The notes under the pieces are model-generated. The model was not told the origin of the DNA and did no database searches. It was given only the letters and a program-made list of their open reading frames with translations. From Kaistella gelatinilytica (GTDB taxonomy: Bacteria > Bacteroidota > Bacteroidia > Flavobacteriales > Weeksellaceae), in contig NZ_JADPVI010000001.1 of assembly GCF_015679325.1 (NCBI RefSeq), positions 806,001 through 870,000 of the forward strand: 64,000 nt of DNA, given 5' to 3'. The position numbers and the translations under genes are program-made. This document shows positions 46,999 through 55,440 of the stretch, piece after piece. The stretch's first letter is position 1, and each line of letters begins with the position of its first letter.

Positions 46999-49629
46999 AT
47001 GAAAATTGTAAAAATACAGGTTTTAAGAGGTCCAAATATCTGGAGTATTCGTCGAAAAAAATTAATTCAAATGCGCCTAGATTTAGAGGAAGTAGAGCAT
47101 TTACCCACCAACAAAATTGAAGGTTTCAGAGAAAATTTAGAAAGACTGCTTCCGTCTCTTATTTCACACCGATGTTCGGAAGGAGTAGAGGGTGGATTTT
47201 TTCAGAGGGTAGAAATGGGAACCTGGATGGGACATGTGATTGAACATATTGCCTTAGAAATACAAACGCTGGCGGGAATGGATGCCGGATTTGGAAGAAC
47301 GCGCGAAACGAAAACTCCCGGTATTTATAATGTGGTTTTTAGCTATATCGAAGAGAATTCTGGTATTTACGCAGCTGAACAATCGGTAGAAATTGCTCAC
47401 GCTTTAATGGAAGGTCGTGATTATCCTATTCAGGAATGTATTCAAACTTTAAAGGAAAAACGCGAACGTGAAAGACTCGGTCCTTCAACAGGAAGTATCG
47501 TGCAGGAAGCCGTTGCCAGAAATATTCCCTGGATTCGTTTGGGTAGAAATTCTTTGGTTCAATTGGGTTATGGCGTTAATCAGCAGCGTTTTCAAGCGAC
47601 CATTACAGGAAAAACAAGTTCTATCGCAGTAGATATTGCATGTAATAAAGAACTTACAAAAAAAATGTTGGAAGAAGCTGCAATTCCGGTTCCATCTGGA
47701 GATTTGGTTTCTGACGAAGAAGGTCTAGAAAGAGTGATCCAAAAAATCGGTTATCCAATTGTTTTGAAACCGCTTGACGGAAATCATGGAAAAGGTGCAT
47801 CAATAAATGTTAAGGACTGGGAAACTGCAAAAGATGGATTGGTTCACGCTCAAAATTATGGAAATCGGGTTATTGTTGAAAGATATATTACGGGATACGA
47901 TTTCCGTGTTTTAGTTATTAATCATAAAATGGTTGCGGCTGCGAGAAGGGTTCCGGCGCATATTGTAGGTGATGGTGAAAAAAATATTCAGGAACTGATC
48001 GACAAGGAAAATCTTGATCCAAGAAGAGGTTACGGTCATGAAAATGTATTGACGGAAATATCTGTCGATAAAGATACCAACGAACTTTTAGAAAAATTAC
48101 ATTACACGCTGCACAGCATTCCTAAAAAAGGAGAAATTGTGTATTTGAAATCTACAGCAAACCTATCTACCGGTGGAACTTCAATTGATGTTACCGACAT
48201 GATTCACCCGGAAAATATTACGATGTGCGAAAGGATCTCAAAAATAATCGGTCTCGATGTTTGTGGAGTTGATATTATGGCAGAAAATCTTACCCAACCT
48301 TTGAAAGAGAGTGGTGGAGCGATTCTGGAAGTAAATGCCGCCCCGGGATTTAGAATGCATCTTGCTCCAAGCGAAGGTTTACCAAGAAATGTTGCAGCTC
48401 CGGTTGTTGACATGTTATATCCACAGGGAAAAGCGTTTAGGATCCCGATCATTGCAGTAACCGGTACAAATGGTAAAACGACTACGACGAGATTGATCGC
48501 GCACATCGTAAAAAATAACGGCTATAGAGTAGGATTCACAACCTCCGATGGAATTTACATCCAGAATACAATGCTGACGAAAGGCGATACAACAGGTCCA
48601 CTTTCAGCAGAATTCGTTTTGAAAGATCCTACAGTAGAATTTGCCGTTTTGGAAACTGCGAGAGGTGGAATTCTTCGCTCAGGTTTAGGTTTCAGCTACT
48701 GTGATATTGGTGTTTTGACCAACATTAAAGAGGATCATCTTGGAATAAGTGACATTCATAATTTAAAAGATCTGACGAAAGTAAAAAGAGTCGTTTTAGA
48801 TTCTGTGAAAAAAGACGGTTGGAGCGTTTTAAATGCAGATGATGCTTATTCGATGAGATTAATGCCCGATTTAGACTCCAAAATTGCAATTTTCAGTTTG
48901 GATGAAAACAATCCTCACATCAAGAAATTTGCAAAAGAAGGAAAGATTACCTGCGTTTATGAAGAAGGTTTCGTGACCATCAAAAAAGGCGACTGGAAAA
49001 TTAGAATCGCGAAAGCCAATAATATTCCCATCACCATGGAAGGAAAGGCGAAATTTATGATCTCAAATGTTCTGGCCGCAAGTTTAGCAACTTATCTGTA
49101 TGGTTTTGAAATTGAAGATATCGCTAATTCACTGAGAACTTTTATTCCGAGTGCAGCATTAACGCCAGGAAGATTGAATATTTTTAAATTTAAAAAATTC
49201 AACGTTTTAATTGATTTTGCGCATAATCCTGCAGGTTACGAAGCCATCGAAGATTATTTGAAAAATGTAGAAGCCACCAAAAAAATCGGAATAATCTCCG
49301 GAGTTGGCGATCGCCGCGATGAAGACATTACAGAATGTGGAAAGATCGCTGGAAGAATGTTTGATTATATCATTATCCGCAACGAAAAACATCTTCGCGG
49401 AAGAGCTGAGGAAGAAATTAATGGCCTTATTATTTCAGGGATTCAGGAATCTGGAAGAGATGTAAGCTATGAGATCATTCCAAAAGAAATTGAAGCACTA
49501 AAACATGCGATGAGCATGGCTGAAGAAGGAACATTCATTACTGCTTTGAGCGATGTAGTTTCTAATGCAATCGATTTGGTACAGGAATATCAAAACAAAG
49601 AAATACTAGAAGAAGGTAAAATAATGTAA
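46999..49629 (+). CDS. cphA: Cyanophycin synthetase
   Basis: 876 residues, ATP-dependent synthesis of the storage polymer multi-L-arginyl-poly-L-aspartate. The N-terminal domain opens with the family block VLRGPNIWSIRRKKLIQM, followed by an ATP-grasp domain (~215-480; GYPIVLKPLDGNHGKG and GAILEVNAAPGFRMH) that adds Asp, and a Mur-ligase-like domain with the P-loop VTGTNGKTTTTRL (~487) and GDRRDEDITECG that adds Arg. The length is typical. Single gene with its own terminator; breakdown genes are divergent, so synthesis and use are regulated separately. Confidence 0.95.
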   Translation: MKIVKIQVLRGPNIWSIRRKKLIQMRLDLEEVEHLPTNKIEGFRENLERLLPSLISHRCSEGVEGGFFQRVEMGTWMGHVIEHIALEIQTLAGMDAGFGRTRETKTPGIYNVVFSYIEENSGIYAAEQSVEIAHALMEGRDYPIQECIQTLKEKRERERLGPSTGSIVQEAVARNIPWIRLGRNSLVQLGYGVNQQRFQATITGKTSSIAVDIACNKELTKKMLEEAAIPVPSGDLVSDEEGLERVIQKIGYPIVLKPLDGNHGKGASINVKDWETAKDGLVHAQNYGNRVIVERYITGYDFRVLVINHKMVAAARRVPAHIVGDGEKNIQELIDKENLDPRRGYGHENVLTEISVDKDTNELLEKLHYTLHSIPKKGEIVYLKSTANLSTGGTSIDVTDMIHPENITMCERISKIIGLDVCGVDIMAENLTQPLKESGGAILEVNAAPGFRMHLAPSEGLPRNVAAPVVDMLYPQGKAFRIPIIAVTGTNGKTTTTRLIAHIVKNNGYRVGFTTSDGIYIQNTMLTKGDTTGPLSAEFVLKDPTVEFAVLETARGGILRSGLGFSYCDIGVLTNIKEDHLGISDIHNLKDLTKVKRVVLDSVKKDGWSVLNADDAYSMRLMPDLDSKIAIFSLDENNPHIKKFAKEGKITCVYEEGFVTIKKGDWKIRIAKANNIPITMEGKAKFMISNVLAASLATYLYGFEIEDIANSLRTFIPSAALTPGRLNIFKFKKFNVLIDFAHNPAGYEAIEDYLKNVEATKKIGIISGVGDRRDEDITECGKIAGRMFDYIIIRNEKHLRGRAEEEINGLIISGIQESGRDVSYEIIPKEIEALKHAMSMAEEGTFITALSDVVSNAIDLVQEYQNKEILEEGKIM

Positions 49630-49647
49630 TCTTTTTCACTTTTATAG

Positions 49648-49678
49648 AAACTCTCAAAGCAAATTGTTTTGAGAGTTT
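49648..49678 (+). terminator. Rho-independent terminator of cphA
   Basis: A perfect 11-bp stem (49648-49658 with 49668-49678), followed by TTCTTTTTT. Confidence 0.9.
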
Positions 49679-49880
49679 TCTTTTTTAAAGGACAGGCAAA
49701 AAATCCACAACTTTATATTTTAAGATCATAAATTAATCTTTTCGCGGGAAAAATTTAGAAAATGTGCAGTGAATTTATCGCCCGCCAATTCTAAAAATTT
49801 AAAAATTAATTCGTGAATTTTTGACCAAAAAATTTATTGTGTTTAATCTAATTCGTGTTTTATTTTCTAATAAATTTCCC

Positions 49881-49888
49881 TATTTTTG
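49881..49888 (+). promoter_or_regulatory. -7 promoter box abutting the dnaX start
   Basis: TATTTTTG matches TAnnTTTG and ends 4 bp before the ATG at 49893, so transcription would begin at about the ATG itself. The sequence TTTTTGACCA occurs both here and at 49818-49827. Confidence 0.45.
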
Positions 49889-49892
49889 ACCA

Positions 49893-50978
49893 ATGGAAAA
49901 TTTCGTGGTTTCTGCAAGAAAGTACCGTCCGCAAGAGTTTGAAACTGTTGTCGGTCAATCTCACATTACAGATACTTTGGAACATGCGATTGAAGAAAAT
50001 CAATTGGCTCAGGCGCTTTTGTTTTGCGGTCCGAGAGGAGTTGGAAAAACAACTTGCGCTAGAATTCTCGCCCGTAAGATCAATGAAAGAGACGGTTCGA
50101 CTTCAGAAGATGGTTTTGCTTATAATATTTTTGAACTCGATGCCGCTTCCAATAATTCAGTGGAAGATATTCGTGAACTGACCGATCAGGTTCGTTTTGC
50201 GCCACAGGTTGGGAAGTACAAAATTTATATTATTGATGAGGTTCACATGTTGTCTTCTGCGGCTTTCAATGCTTTTTTGAAAACTTTGGAAGAACCTCCT
50301 GCTCATGCGATTTTCATTTTGGCGACGACAGAAAAGCACAAAATTATTCCGACGATTTTGTCGAGATGTCAGATCTATGATTTCAAAAGAATCACCATTG
50401 AAGACATTCAGATTCATCTAAAAAAAATTGCGGAGAAAGAGTCGATAAAATATGAAGATGATGCGCTTTATTTAATTGCGCAGAAAGCTGATGGTGCGCT
50501 TCGTGATGCACTTTCGATTTTCGATCGTTTGGCGACTTTTACCCAGAAAAACATTACGCTTTCAAAAGCTGCTGAAGTTCTCAATATTCTCGATTACGAT
50601 CAATATTTGAATATTGTTGATTTGGCGCATCAAAATAAAATTCCGGAAACTTTATTTGCCTTTAATGAAATTGTGAAAAAAGGTTTTGATTCGCATTTAT
50701 TTATCGCTGGTTTAGGAAATCATTTCCGAGATTTAATGATGGCGCAGAATCCGCAGACCTTAAGTTTAATTGAAGTTGGTGATCAAACAAAAATTAAGTT
50801 TTCTGACCAAAGTAAAAGCTGGAATGTTCAGCAATTAATCGATGCGATCGAAATCTGTAATCACGCGGACATTAATTATAAAAACTCCAAAAACCCTCGG
50901 TTAACCGTAGAAATTGCCTTGATGCAACTTTCGTCTTTAACAGCAGTTGTGGGAGATTCTAAAAAAAAAAATTCCTGA
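49893..50978 (+). CDS. dnaX: DNA polymerase III gamma/tau subunit, zero-frame (gamma-like) product
   Basis: The clamp-loader ATPase, 361 residues in the zero frame. AAA+ motifs are intact: Walker A GPRGVGKTT, Walker B IIDEVHML, sensor 1 LATTEKHK, and the SRC motif TILSRCQIYDF. The four-Cys zinc module normally present between Walker A and FELDAAS is replaced by a short Cys-free segment (NERDGSTSEDGFAYN). The frame ends KKKNS-TGA right after an A11 tract (50961-50971); the -1 frame continues to 51571. The short product matches gamma in domain content (I-III only). Confidence 0.95.
   Translation: MENFVVSARKYRPQEFETVVGQSHITDTLEHAIEENQLAQALLFCGPRGVGKTTCARILARKINERDGSTSEDGFAYNIFELDAASNNSVEDIRELTDQVRFAPQVGKYKIYIIDEVHMLSSAAFNAFLKTLEEPPAHAIFILATTEKHKIIPTILSRCQIYDFKRITIEDIQIHLKKIAEKESIKYEDDALYLIAQKADGALRDALSIFDRLATFTQKNITLSKAAEVLNILDYDQYLNIVDLAHQNKIPETLFAFNEIVKKGFDSHLFIAGLGNHFRDLMMAQNPQTLSLIEVGDQTKIKFSDQSKSWNVQQLIDAIEICNHADINYKNSKNPRLTVEIALMQLSSLTAVVGDSKKKNS
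50961..50971 (+). other. A11 slippage tract in dnaX
   Basis: Eleven consecutive As. Zero-frame reading reaches TGA two codons later; a net -1 shift (or slippage giving A12 or A9 in mRNA) opens the tau-like tail. Ribosomal -1 slippage on A runs or transcriptional slippage are both known for dnaX in other bacteria. Confidence 0.7.
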
Positions 50979-51571
50979 TTTTAGCGCCACTTCTTAAAGT
51001 TGTTGCACCAAAACCCCTCATTGCAAGAGAGGAAATCAAGTTAGAAGTCGCTGAAAATTTTTCAAAGGAAATTCCGAAAGTGATCTTAAAAACAGCGGAA
51101 CCTATTGGTCAGCAAAAAACTCCTTCAAAATTTAGCATCTCTGCAGCGCTGCATAAATCTGAAACAAAAGAGGATGTAAAAACCCCCGCTGAAAAAGAAG
51201 AATTACCCAGCAATCATTTTACAGATACCGATCTGCAGGTAGAGTGGAAAAAATTTTTAGAAGAATTGCAGGGAAAAGATGTTCTTGTTTACAATGCGAT
51301 CAACTCTTTCAAATTGTACAAAAGAGACGAAGACATTGTAGAAATTACTTATCCATCGGACTCTGCGAAGAGCGAGTTTGAAAAGGTCCGCTCCGATTTC
51401 TTTAATCATTTCATGCACAAAGTGAATCACTTTAATATTGTCATCAAATATAAAAATGATGTATCGCTGAAAAAAGAAATAATGACCAAACGAAAGATTT
51501 TCGATAAATTTGCGGAGATTAATCCTGTTTTGCGGGATTTAGATGATTTATTCAAATTTGATTTTAATTAA
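50972..51571 (+). CDS. dnaX: dnaX tau-specific C-terminal extension (-1 frame)
   Basis: An open frame continuous with the A11 tract gives about 200 more residues and a total product of ~559 residues, the usual size of a gamma/tau protein. It begins FLILAPLLKVVAPKPLIARE, has a Glu/Lys/Pro-rich linker, then a folded-looking domain (VEWKKFLEELQGKDVLVYNA ... DIVEITYPSDSAKSEFEKV) as in the tau C-terminal region. It has no credible start of its own near the junction. A single-base sequencing deletion in the A tract would give the same picture. Confidence 0.8.
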   Translation, partial: FLILAPLLKVVAPKPLIAREEIKLEVAENFSKEIPKVILKTAEPIGQQKTPSKFSISAALHKSETKEDVKTPAEKEELPSNHFTDTDLQVEWKKFLEELQGKDVLVYNAINSFKLYKRDEDIVEITYPSDSAKSEFEKVRSDFFNHFMHKVNHFNIVIKYKNDVSLKKEIMTKRKIFDKFAEINPVLRDLDDLFKFDFN

Positions 51572-51613
51572 AATAAAAAAATAGTCAGTTAATAATTGAC
51601 AAGTTCTACCGAA

Positions 51614-52681
51614 ATGGATTTACAAAATTTAGAAAACAACTGGGTAAAAGAATTCCCAAAACCAATTATAATTGCAGGACCTTGTAGCGCAGAGAGCGAA
51701 TCGCAAATGCTCGAAACTGCGAAAAGAATTAAAGAAAGCGGCGCTGAAGTTCCAATTTTCCGCGCAGGAATCTGGAAACCAAGAACCAAACCCAATGGAT
51801 TTGAAGGCGTTGGAACAATCGGTTTAGGGTGGTTAAAAAAAGTAAAACAGGAATATGGTTTTAAAACCGCAACAGAAGTGGCAAATGCGCATCACGTTGC
51901 TGCAGCTTTAGAAGCAGATGTTGATATTTTATGGATTGGTGCGCGTTCTACCGTAAATCCTTTTACTGTTCAGGAAATTGCTGAAGCTTTGAAAGGAACA
52001 GAAAAACCGGTATTTGTAAAAAATCCTGTAAATCCAGATCTTGCTTTATGGATCGGAGCTTTGGAAAGACTTCTGGGACAAGATGTAAATAATTTGGGTG
52101 TTATTCACCGTGGTTTTTCAACCTACCAAAAAACAAAATACAGAAATATTCCAAACTGGCAGATCGCTTTGGATTTCAAAAATCAATATCCAAATATTCC
52201 GATGTTAGTCGATCCATCGCACATTTGCGGGAACAGAATTGGTTTGGCGGGAATTGCGCAGGAAGCGATGAATGTTGGATACGAAGGAATGATCATTGAA
52301 AGTCACTGCAATCCGGACGAAGCTTGGAGTGATGCTTCTCAGCAAATTACGCCGGAAGTTTTGGCAGAATTAATTGGAAATTTACAGATCAGAAATTCTG
52401 ACATTTCTGTTTTCGACGATGAAATGGGACGTCACAGAACTTTGATTTCAGATCTTGATTTCAATTTGATCGAACTTTTGTCTCAGAGAATGAAAATTTC
52501 CGAAAAAATTGGAACTCTAAAAAAGGAAAATAGCATTGCGATTTTTCAACCTGAACGTTGGAAAGTGATCACAGAGTACGCGAATCAAAAAGCCGATGAA
52601 ACTGGAATGTCGCCGGAATTTATTGAAAAAGTTTTCAAAGCCATTCACGAAGAATCGATTGAGGTTCAGAATAATATTTAA
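51614..52681 (+). CDS. Bifunctional DAHP synthase / chorismate mutase
   Basis: 355 residues from the ATG at 51614. Residues ~1-260 are a type I-beta (KDPG-like) DAHP synthase that joins PEP and erythrose-4-phosphate (PIIIAGPCSAES, GIWKPRTKPNGFEGVG, LVDPSHICGNR). Residues ~270-355 are an AroQ-type chorismate mutase helix bundle (DEMGRHRTLISDLDFNLIELL, RMKISEKIGTLKKEN). The fusion probably makes the first shikimate step sensitive to prephenate or chorismate. It starts 42 bp after dnaX and can be cotranscribed with it. Confidence 0.95.
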   Translation: MDLQNLENNWVKEFPKPIIIAGPCSAESESQMLETAKRIKESGAEVPIFRAGIWKPRTKPNGFEGVGTIGLGWLKKVKQEYGFKTATEVANAHHVAAALEADVDILWIGARSTVNPFTVQEIAEALKGTEKPVFVKNPVNPDLALWIGALERLLGQDVNNLGVIHRGFSTYQKTKYRNIPNWQIALDFKNQYPNIPMLVDPSHICGNRIGLAGIAQEAMNVGYEGMIIESHCNPDEAWSDASQQITPEVLAELIGNLQIRNSDISVFDDEMGRHRTLISDLDFNLIELLSQRMKISEKIGTLKKENSIAIFQPERWKVITEYANQKADETGMSPEFIEKVFKAIHEESIEVQNNI

Positions 52682-52754
52682 TGAAAATATTCAATCATAT
52701 CATCCCTTTTTTTTTAAGCTTGAATTTTGAGTTAAAATTTAATTGTAATAATTA

Positions 52755-53681
52755 ATGAAAGGACTCATCACAAAATCCACCGGAAGTTGGTACCAGGTTT
52801 TAGAAAAGGAAACGGGAAGATTTCTCGAGGCCAGAATTCGGGGGAAATTTAAACTCATCAAGACTAGACTCACAAATCCACTTGCAGTAGGAGATTTGGT
52901 GGAATTTTCTTTGGAAATCGACGACGTTGCCTGGATCACGAAGATCGAACCGAAGAAAAATTATCTTATACGTAAATCAACCAACCTTTCGAAGGAAGCG
53001 CATATCATTGCATCCAATATTGATGTCGCCTGTTTCATTTATACCTTAAAACATCCGGAAACTTCCTTAGGTTTTCTTGACCGATTTTTGGCGTGTTGTG
53101 AAGCTTACAATATTAAACCATTAATTTTATTCAATAAAATTGATGTTTTAAGCGATGATGAAATTGAAGTTGTGAAAATAATTGAGAATATTTATCGGCG
53201 TATCGGCTACGAAACTTTAGAGATATCTTCTTATTCTAAAATGAATTTAGAAGTTTTGCAGGAAACCATCAAAGACAAAGTTTCTGTTTTCTTTGGACAT
53301 TCGGGAAGTGGAAAATCTACTTTGGTAAATGCATTGCAACCTGCTTTGAATATAAGAACTTCAGAAATTTCTGAAAAGCTCTTAAAAGGGAAACATACGA
53401 CTACTTTTGCACAGATGCATTTCTGGGATTTCGGTGGTAGTGTAATTGACACACCCGGAGTTCGGGAATTCGCCATGATCGATGTTCAAAAAGAAGAAAT
53501 TCAACATTATTTTCCTGAAATTTTCCGGATCGGAAGAGGCTGCAAATATCATAACTGCATGCACATCAATGAACCAAAATGTGCCGTGCTGGAAAATATC
53601 GAAAGTGGAGAAATTGAGGAAACACGGTATATGACCTACCTAAAGCTCATGGAAGAAGCCGAAGAAAATATGGCCCAATAA
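52755..53681 (+). CDS. rsgA: Ribosome small-subunit biogenesis GTPase RsgA
   Basis: 308 residues. N-terminal OB fold (~1-65), then a circularly permuted GTPase: G4 LFNKIDV comes before G1 GHSGSGKSTL (~180-190) and G3 DTPG, the order that defines the family. The C-terminal zinc domain has CKYHNCMHINEPKC. It assists late 30S maturation. Followed directly by a small hairpin terminator. Confidence 0.96.
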   Translation: MKGLITKSTGSWYQVLEKETGRFLEARIRGKFKLIKTRLTNPLAVGDLVEFSLEIDDVAWITKIEPKKNYLIRKSTNLSKEAHIIASNIDVACFIYTLKHPETSLGFLDRFLACCEAYNIKPLILFNKIDVLSDDEIEVVKIIENIYRRIGYETLEISSYSKMNLEVLQETIKDKVSVFFGHSGSGKSTLVNALQPALNIRTSEISEKLLKGKHTTTFAQMHFWDFGGSVIDTPGVREFAMIDVQKEEIQHYFPEIFRIGRGCKYHNCMHINEPKCAVLENIESGEIEETRYMTYLKLMEEAEENMAQ

Positions 53682-53684
53682 AAA

Positions 53685-53702
53685 ACCCAGCCGAAGCTGG
53701 GT
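53685..53702 (+). terminator. Hairpin after rsgA
   Basis: ACCCAGC (53685-53691) pairs with GCTGGGT (53696-53702) around CGAA, a stable tetraloop. The following tract is A-rich, so it is a weak intrinsic terminator on plus. Confidence 0.6.
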
Positions 53703-53860
53703 AAAAACTAATAACCATGAAAACTCAAATTAAACATGAGAATCGGAAAAATAATTACAATTTCCGTGCCAACTAAAAATTGGCGACTCATATATTGTGA
53801 ACTTTCGGTGCAAAGATAAGAAAGTTTTTTGTAATTTCGCGGCACAATAAAACAAGATAT

Positions 53861-54280
53861 ATGTCAGGTAAAATTACATTCACCATGATCAAACCAGATG
53901 CAGTTGCAGATGGTCACATTGGTGCTATTTTAGGAAAAATTTCAGAAGCAGGTTTTAAAATCAAAGCTTTAAAATTAACTCAACTTACGGTTGCAGATGC
54001 GAAAAAATTCTATGAAGTCCATGCTGAAAGACCCTTTTATGGAGAATTAGTAGATTTCATGTCTTCTGGACCAATAGTAGCTGCAGTTCTGGAAAACGAA
54101 AACGCTGTTGAAAGTTTCAGAACTTTGATCGGTGCTACGAATCCTGCAGACGCTGCAGAAGGAACCATTAGAAAAATGTTCGCAAGATCTATTGGAGAAA
54201 ATGCAGTTCACGGATCTGATTCCGATGAGAATGCTTTGTTAGAAGCGAGTTTTCATTTTGCTGGGAAAGAAATTTTCTAG
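53861..54280 (+). CDS. ndk: Nucleoside diphosphate kinase
   Basis: 139 residues, transfers gamma-phosphate between nucleotides. TMIKPDAV at the start, the [11 protein letters not shown] substrate loop and the active-site His in ENAVHGSDS are present. Alone, with a terminator right after the stop. A near-consensus -7 box (TAATTTCG, 53832-53839) precedes the ATG. Confidence 0.97.
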   Translation: MSGKITFTMIKPDAVADGHIGAILGKISEAGFKIKALKLTQLTVADAKKFYEVHAERPFYGELVDFMSSGPIVAAVLENENAVESFRTLIGATNPADAAEGTIRKMFARSIGENAVHGSDSDENALLEASFHFAGKEIF

Positions 54281-54300
54281 AATATTGAATATGTTAAATG

Positions 54301-54323
54301 AATGCTCAGTTTTACTGAGCATT
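54301..54323 (+). terminator. Rho-independent terminator of ndk
   Basis: AATGCTCAG (54301-54309) pairs with CTGAGCATT (54315-54323) around a 5-nt loop, followed by TTTTGTT. Confidence 0.92.
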
Positions 54324-54424
54324 TTTTGTTGAAATAAACGTCTAATATTTAAAACTAGTTGAAAATATAATCGCGAGCGCAAAAATTTGATTTCATCTTA
54401 GATATTAAAAAGTATTACATGAAA

Positions 54425-54447
54425 AAATCCAGAACAGCTCTGGATTT
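54425..54447. other. Isolated hairpin in the ndk-rpe spacer
   Basis: AAATCCAGA (54425-54433) pairs with TCTGGATTT (54439-54447) around a 5-nt loop, flanked by A and T tracts. It belongs to no annotated gene end; it could end a short unannotated transcript or act in the leader of the small gene at 54534. Confidence 0.5.
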
Positions 54448-54533
54448 ATATCTGACTTTGAAAAACAGGTGTTTTCACGGTAAATTTTAAAGGAATAAAT
54501 TTTTATATTTAAACTTTATAAAGAGCAATTATT

Positions 54534-54668
54534 ATGAAACTATTACATAAAATTTTTGATCTGGGAATCCTTTATACTTTAATGCTTTTAACCTATTTAT
54601 TTCGAGAAGCAGAAAAGAAAACCTTGAAAATGAAATTCCCACATCTCATGAGAGAAAAAGTTCAATAA
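54534..54668 (+). CDS. Small membrane protein of unknown function
   Basis: A 44-residue frame: MKLLHKIFDLGILYTLMLLT, then YLFREAEKKTLKMKFPHLMR and a short tail. One hydrophobic helix at ~7-22 is followed by a basic amphipathic tail, typical for small membrane proteins. It is isolated in a 460-bp spacer between ndk and rpe and preceded by a purine-rich stretch (AAGAGCAA). Reality needs expression or conservation evidence. Confidence 0.45.
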   Translation: MKLLHKIFDLGILYTLMLLTYLFREAEKKTLKMKFPHLMREKVQ

Positions 54669-54740
54669 ATCTTTATTTTATAAATAATATCTTTATTTTT
54701 TTTCAATTTACTTCATTACCACCTTGCAGTAAAAATAAAA

Positions 54741-55391
54741 TTATAATTTTAAAAGCTCAATAGTTTTTTGTGGACTATCGGTAGAAAATACCGCATTTCC
54801 CGCAACCAAAACATCAGCACCTGCGTCAAAAAGTTTACCACAGTTTTCTAAATTTACGCCACCATCTACTTCAATTAATGCGGTGGAATTATTCGATAGA
54901 ATTAAATCTTTGGTTTCTGCGATTTTTTTGTAGGTATTCTCAATGAATTTTTGTCCGCCAAAACCAGGATTTACACTCATCAACAAAACCAGATCTACAT
55001 CTGCAATAATATCTTCCAACATTAAAACTGGCGTTGAAGGATTAAGTACAACTCCCGCTTTCGCCCCTTTTTCCTGAATTAAACTAATGACTCTGTGAAG
55101 ATGAATACACGCCTCATAATGAACTGAAACTAGATCTGCACCTTGAGCGATGAATTCTTCCACATATTTTTCAGGTTCTACGATCATTAAGTGAACATCT
55201 ACAAATTTCTTCGAAAATTTCTGTACCGTTTTCATTACTGGGAAACCGAAAGAAATATTAGGAACGAATCTCCCATCCATTACATCTACATGAATCCAGT
55301 CTGCCTGCGATTGATTCAACATTTCGATATCTCTTTCAAGATTCCCGAAATCTGCAGAAAGTAGGGAAGGAGCAATCATTTTTGTTTTCAT
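54741..55391 (-). CDS. rpe: Ribulose-phosphate 3-epimerase
   Basis: 216 residues, TIM barrel of the pentose phosphate pathway. Conserved APSLLSADFGNLERDIEML, HVDVMDGRFVPNISFG (metal His/Asp), VHLMIVEPEKYV, LLMSVNPGFGGQKFI and EVDGGVNLEN are all present. The M42 peptidase gene lies 49 bp upstream on the same strand. Confidence 0.97.
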   Translation of the reverse strand: MKTKMIAPSLLSADFGNLERDIEMLNQSQADWIHVDVMDGRFVPNISFGFPVMKTVQKFSKKFVDVHLMIVEPEKYVEEFIAQGADLVSVHYEACIHLHRVISLIQEKGAKAGVVLNPSTPVLMLEDIIADVDLVLLMSVNPGFGGQKFIENTYKKIAETKDLILSNNSTALIEVDGGVNLENCGKLFDAGADVLVAGNAVFSTDSPQKTIELLKL

Positions 55392-55440
55392 TTTTACTTT
55401 TTTAAAAATTGTTGGTTGCGTTAACTTTAGATTTATTTTT

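Noticed and set aside
53738-53860. Short hairpins or an sRNA between rsgA and ndk
   Set aside because: Weak pairings only (for example TTTCCGTGCC region) and no promoter-terminator pair beyond those of the genes.
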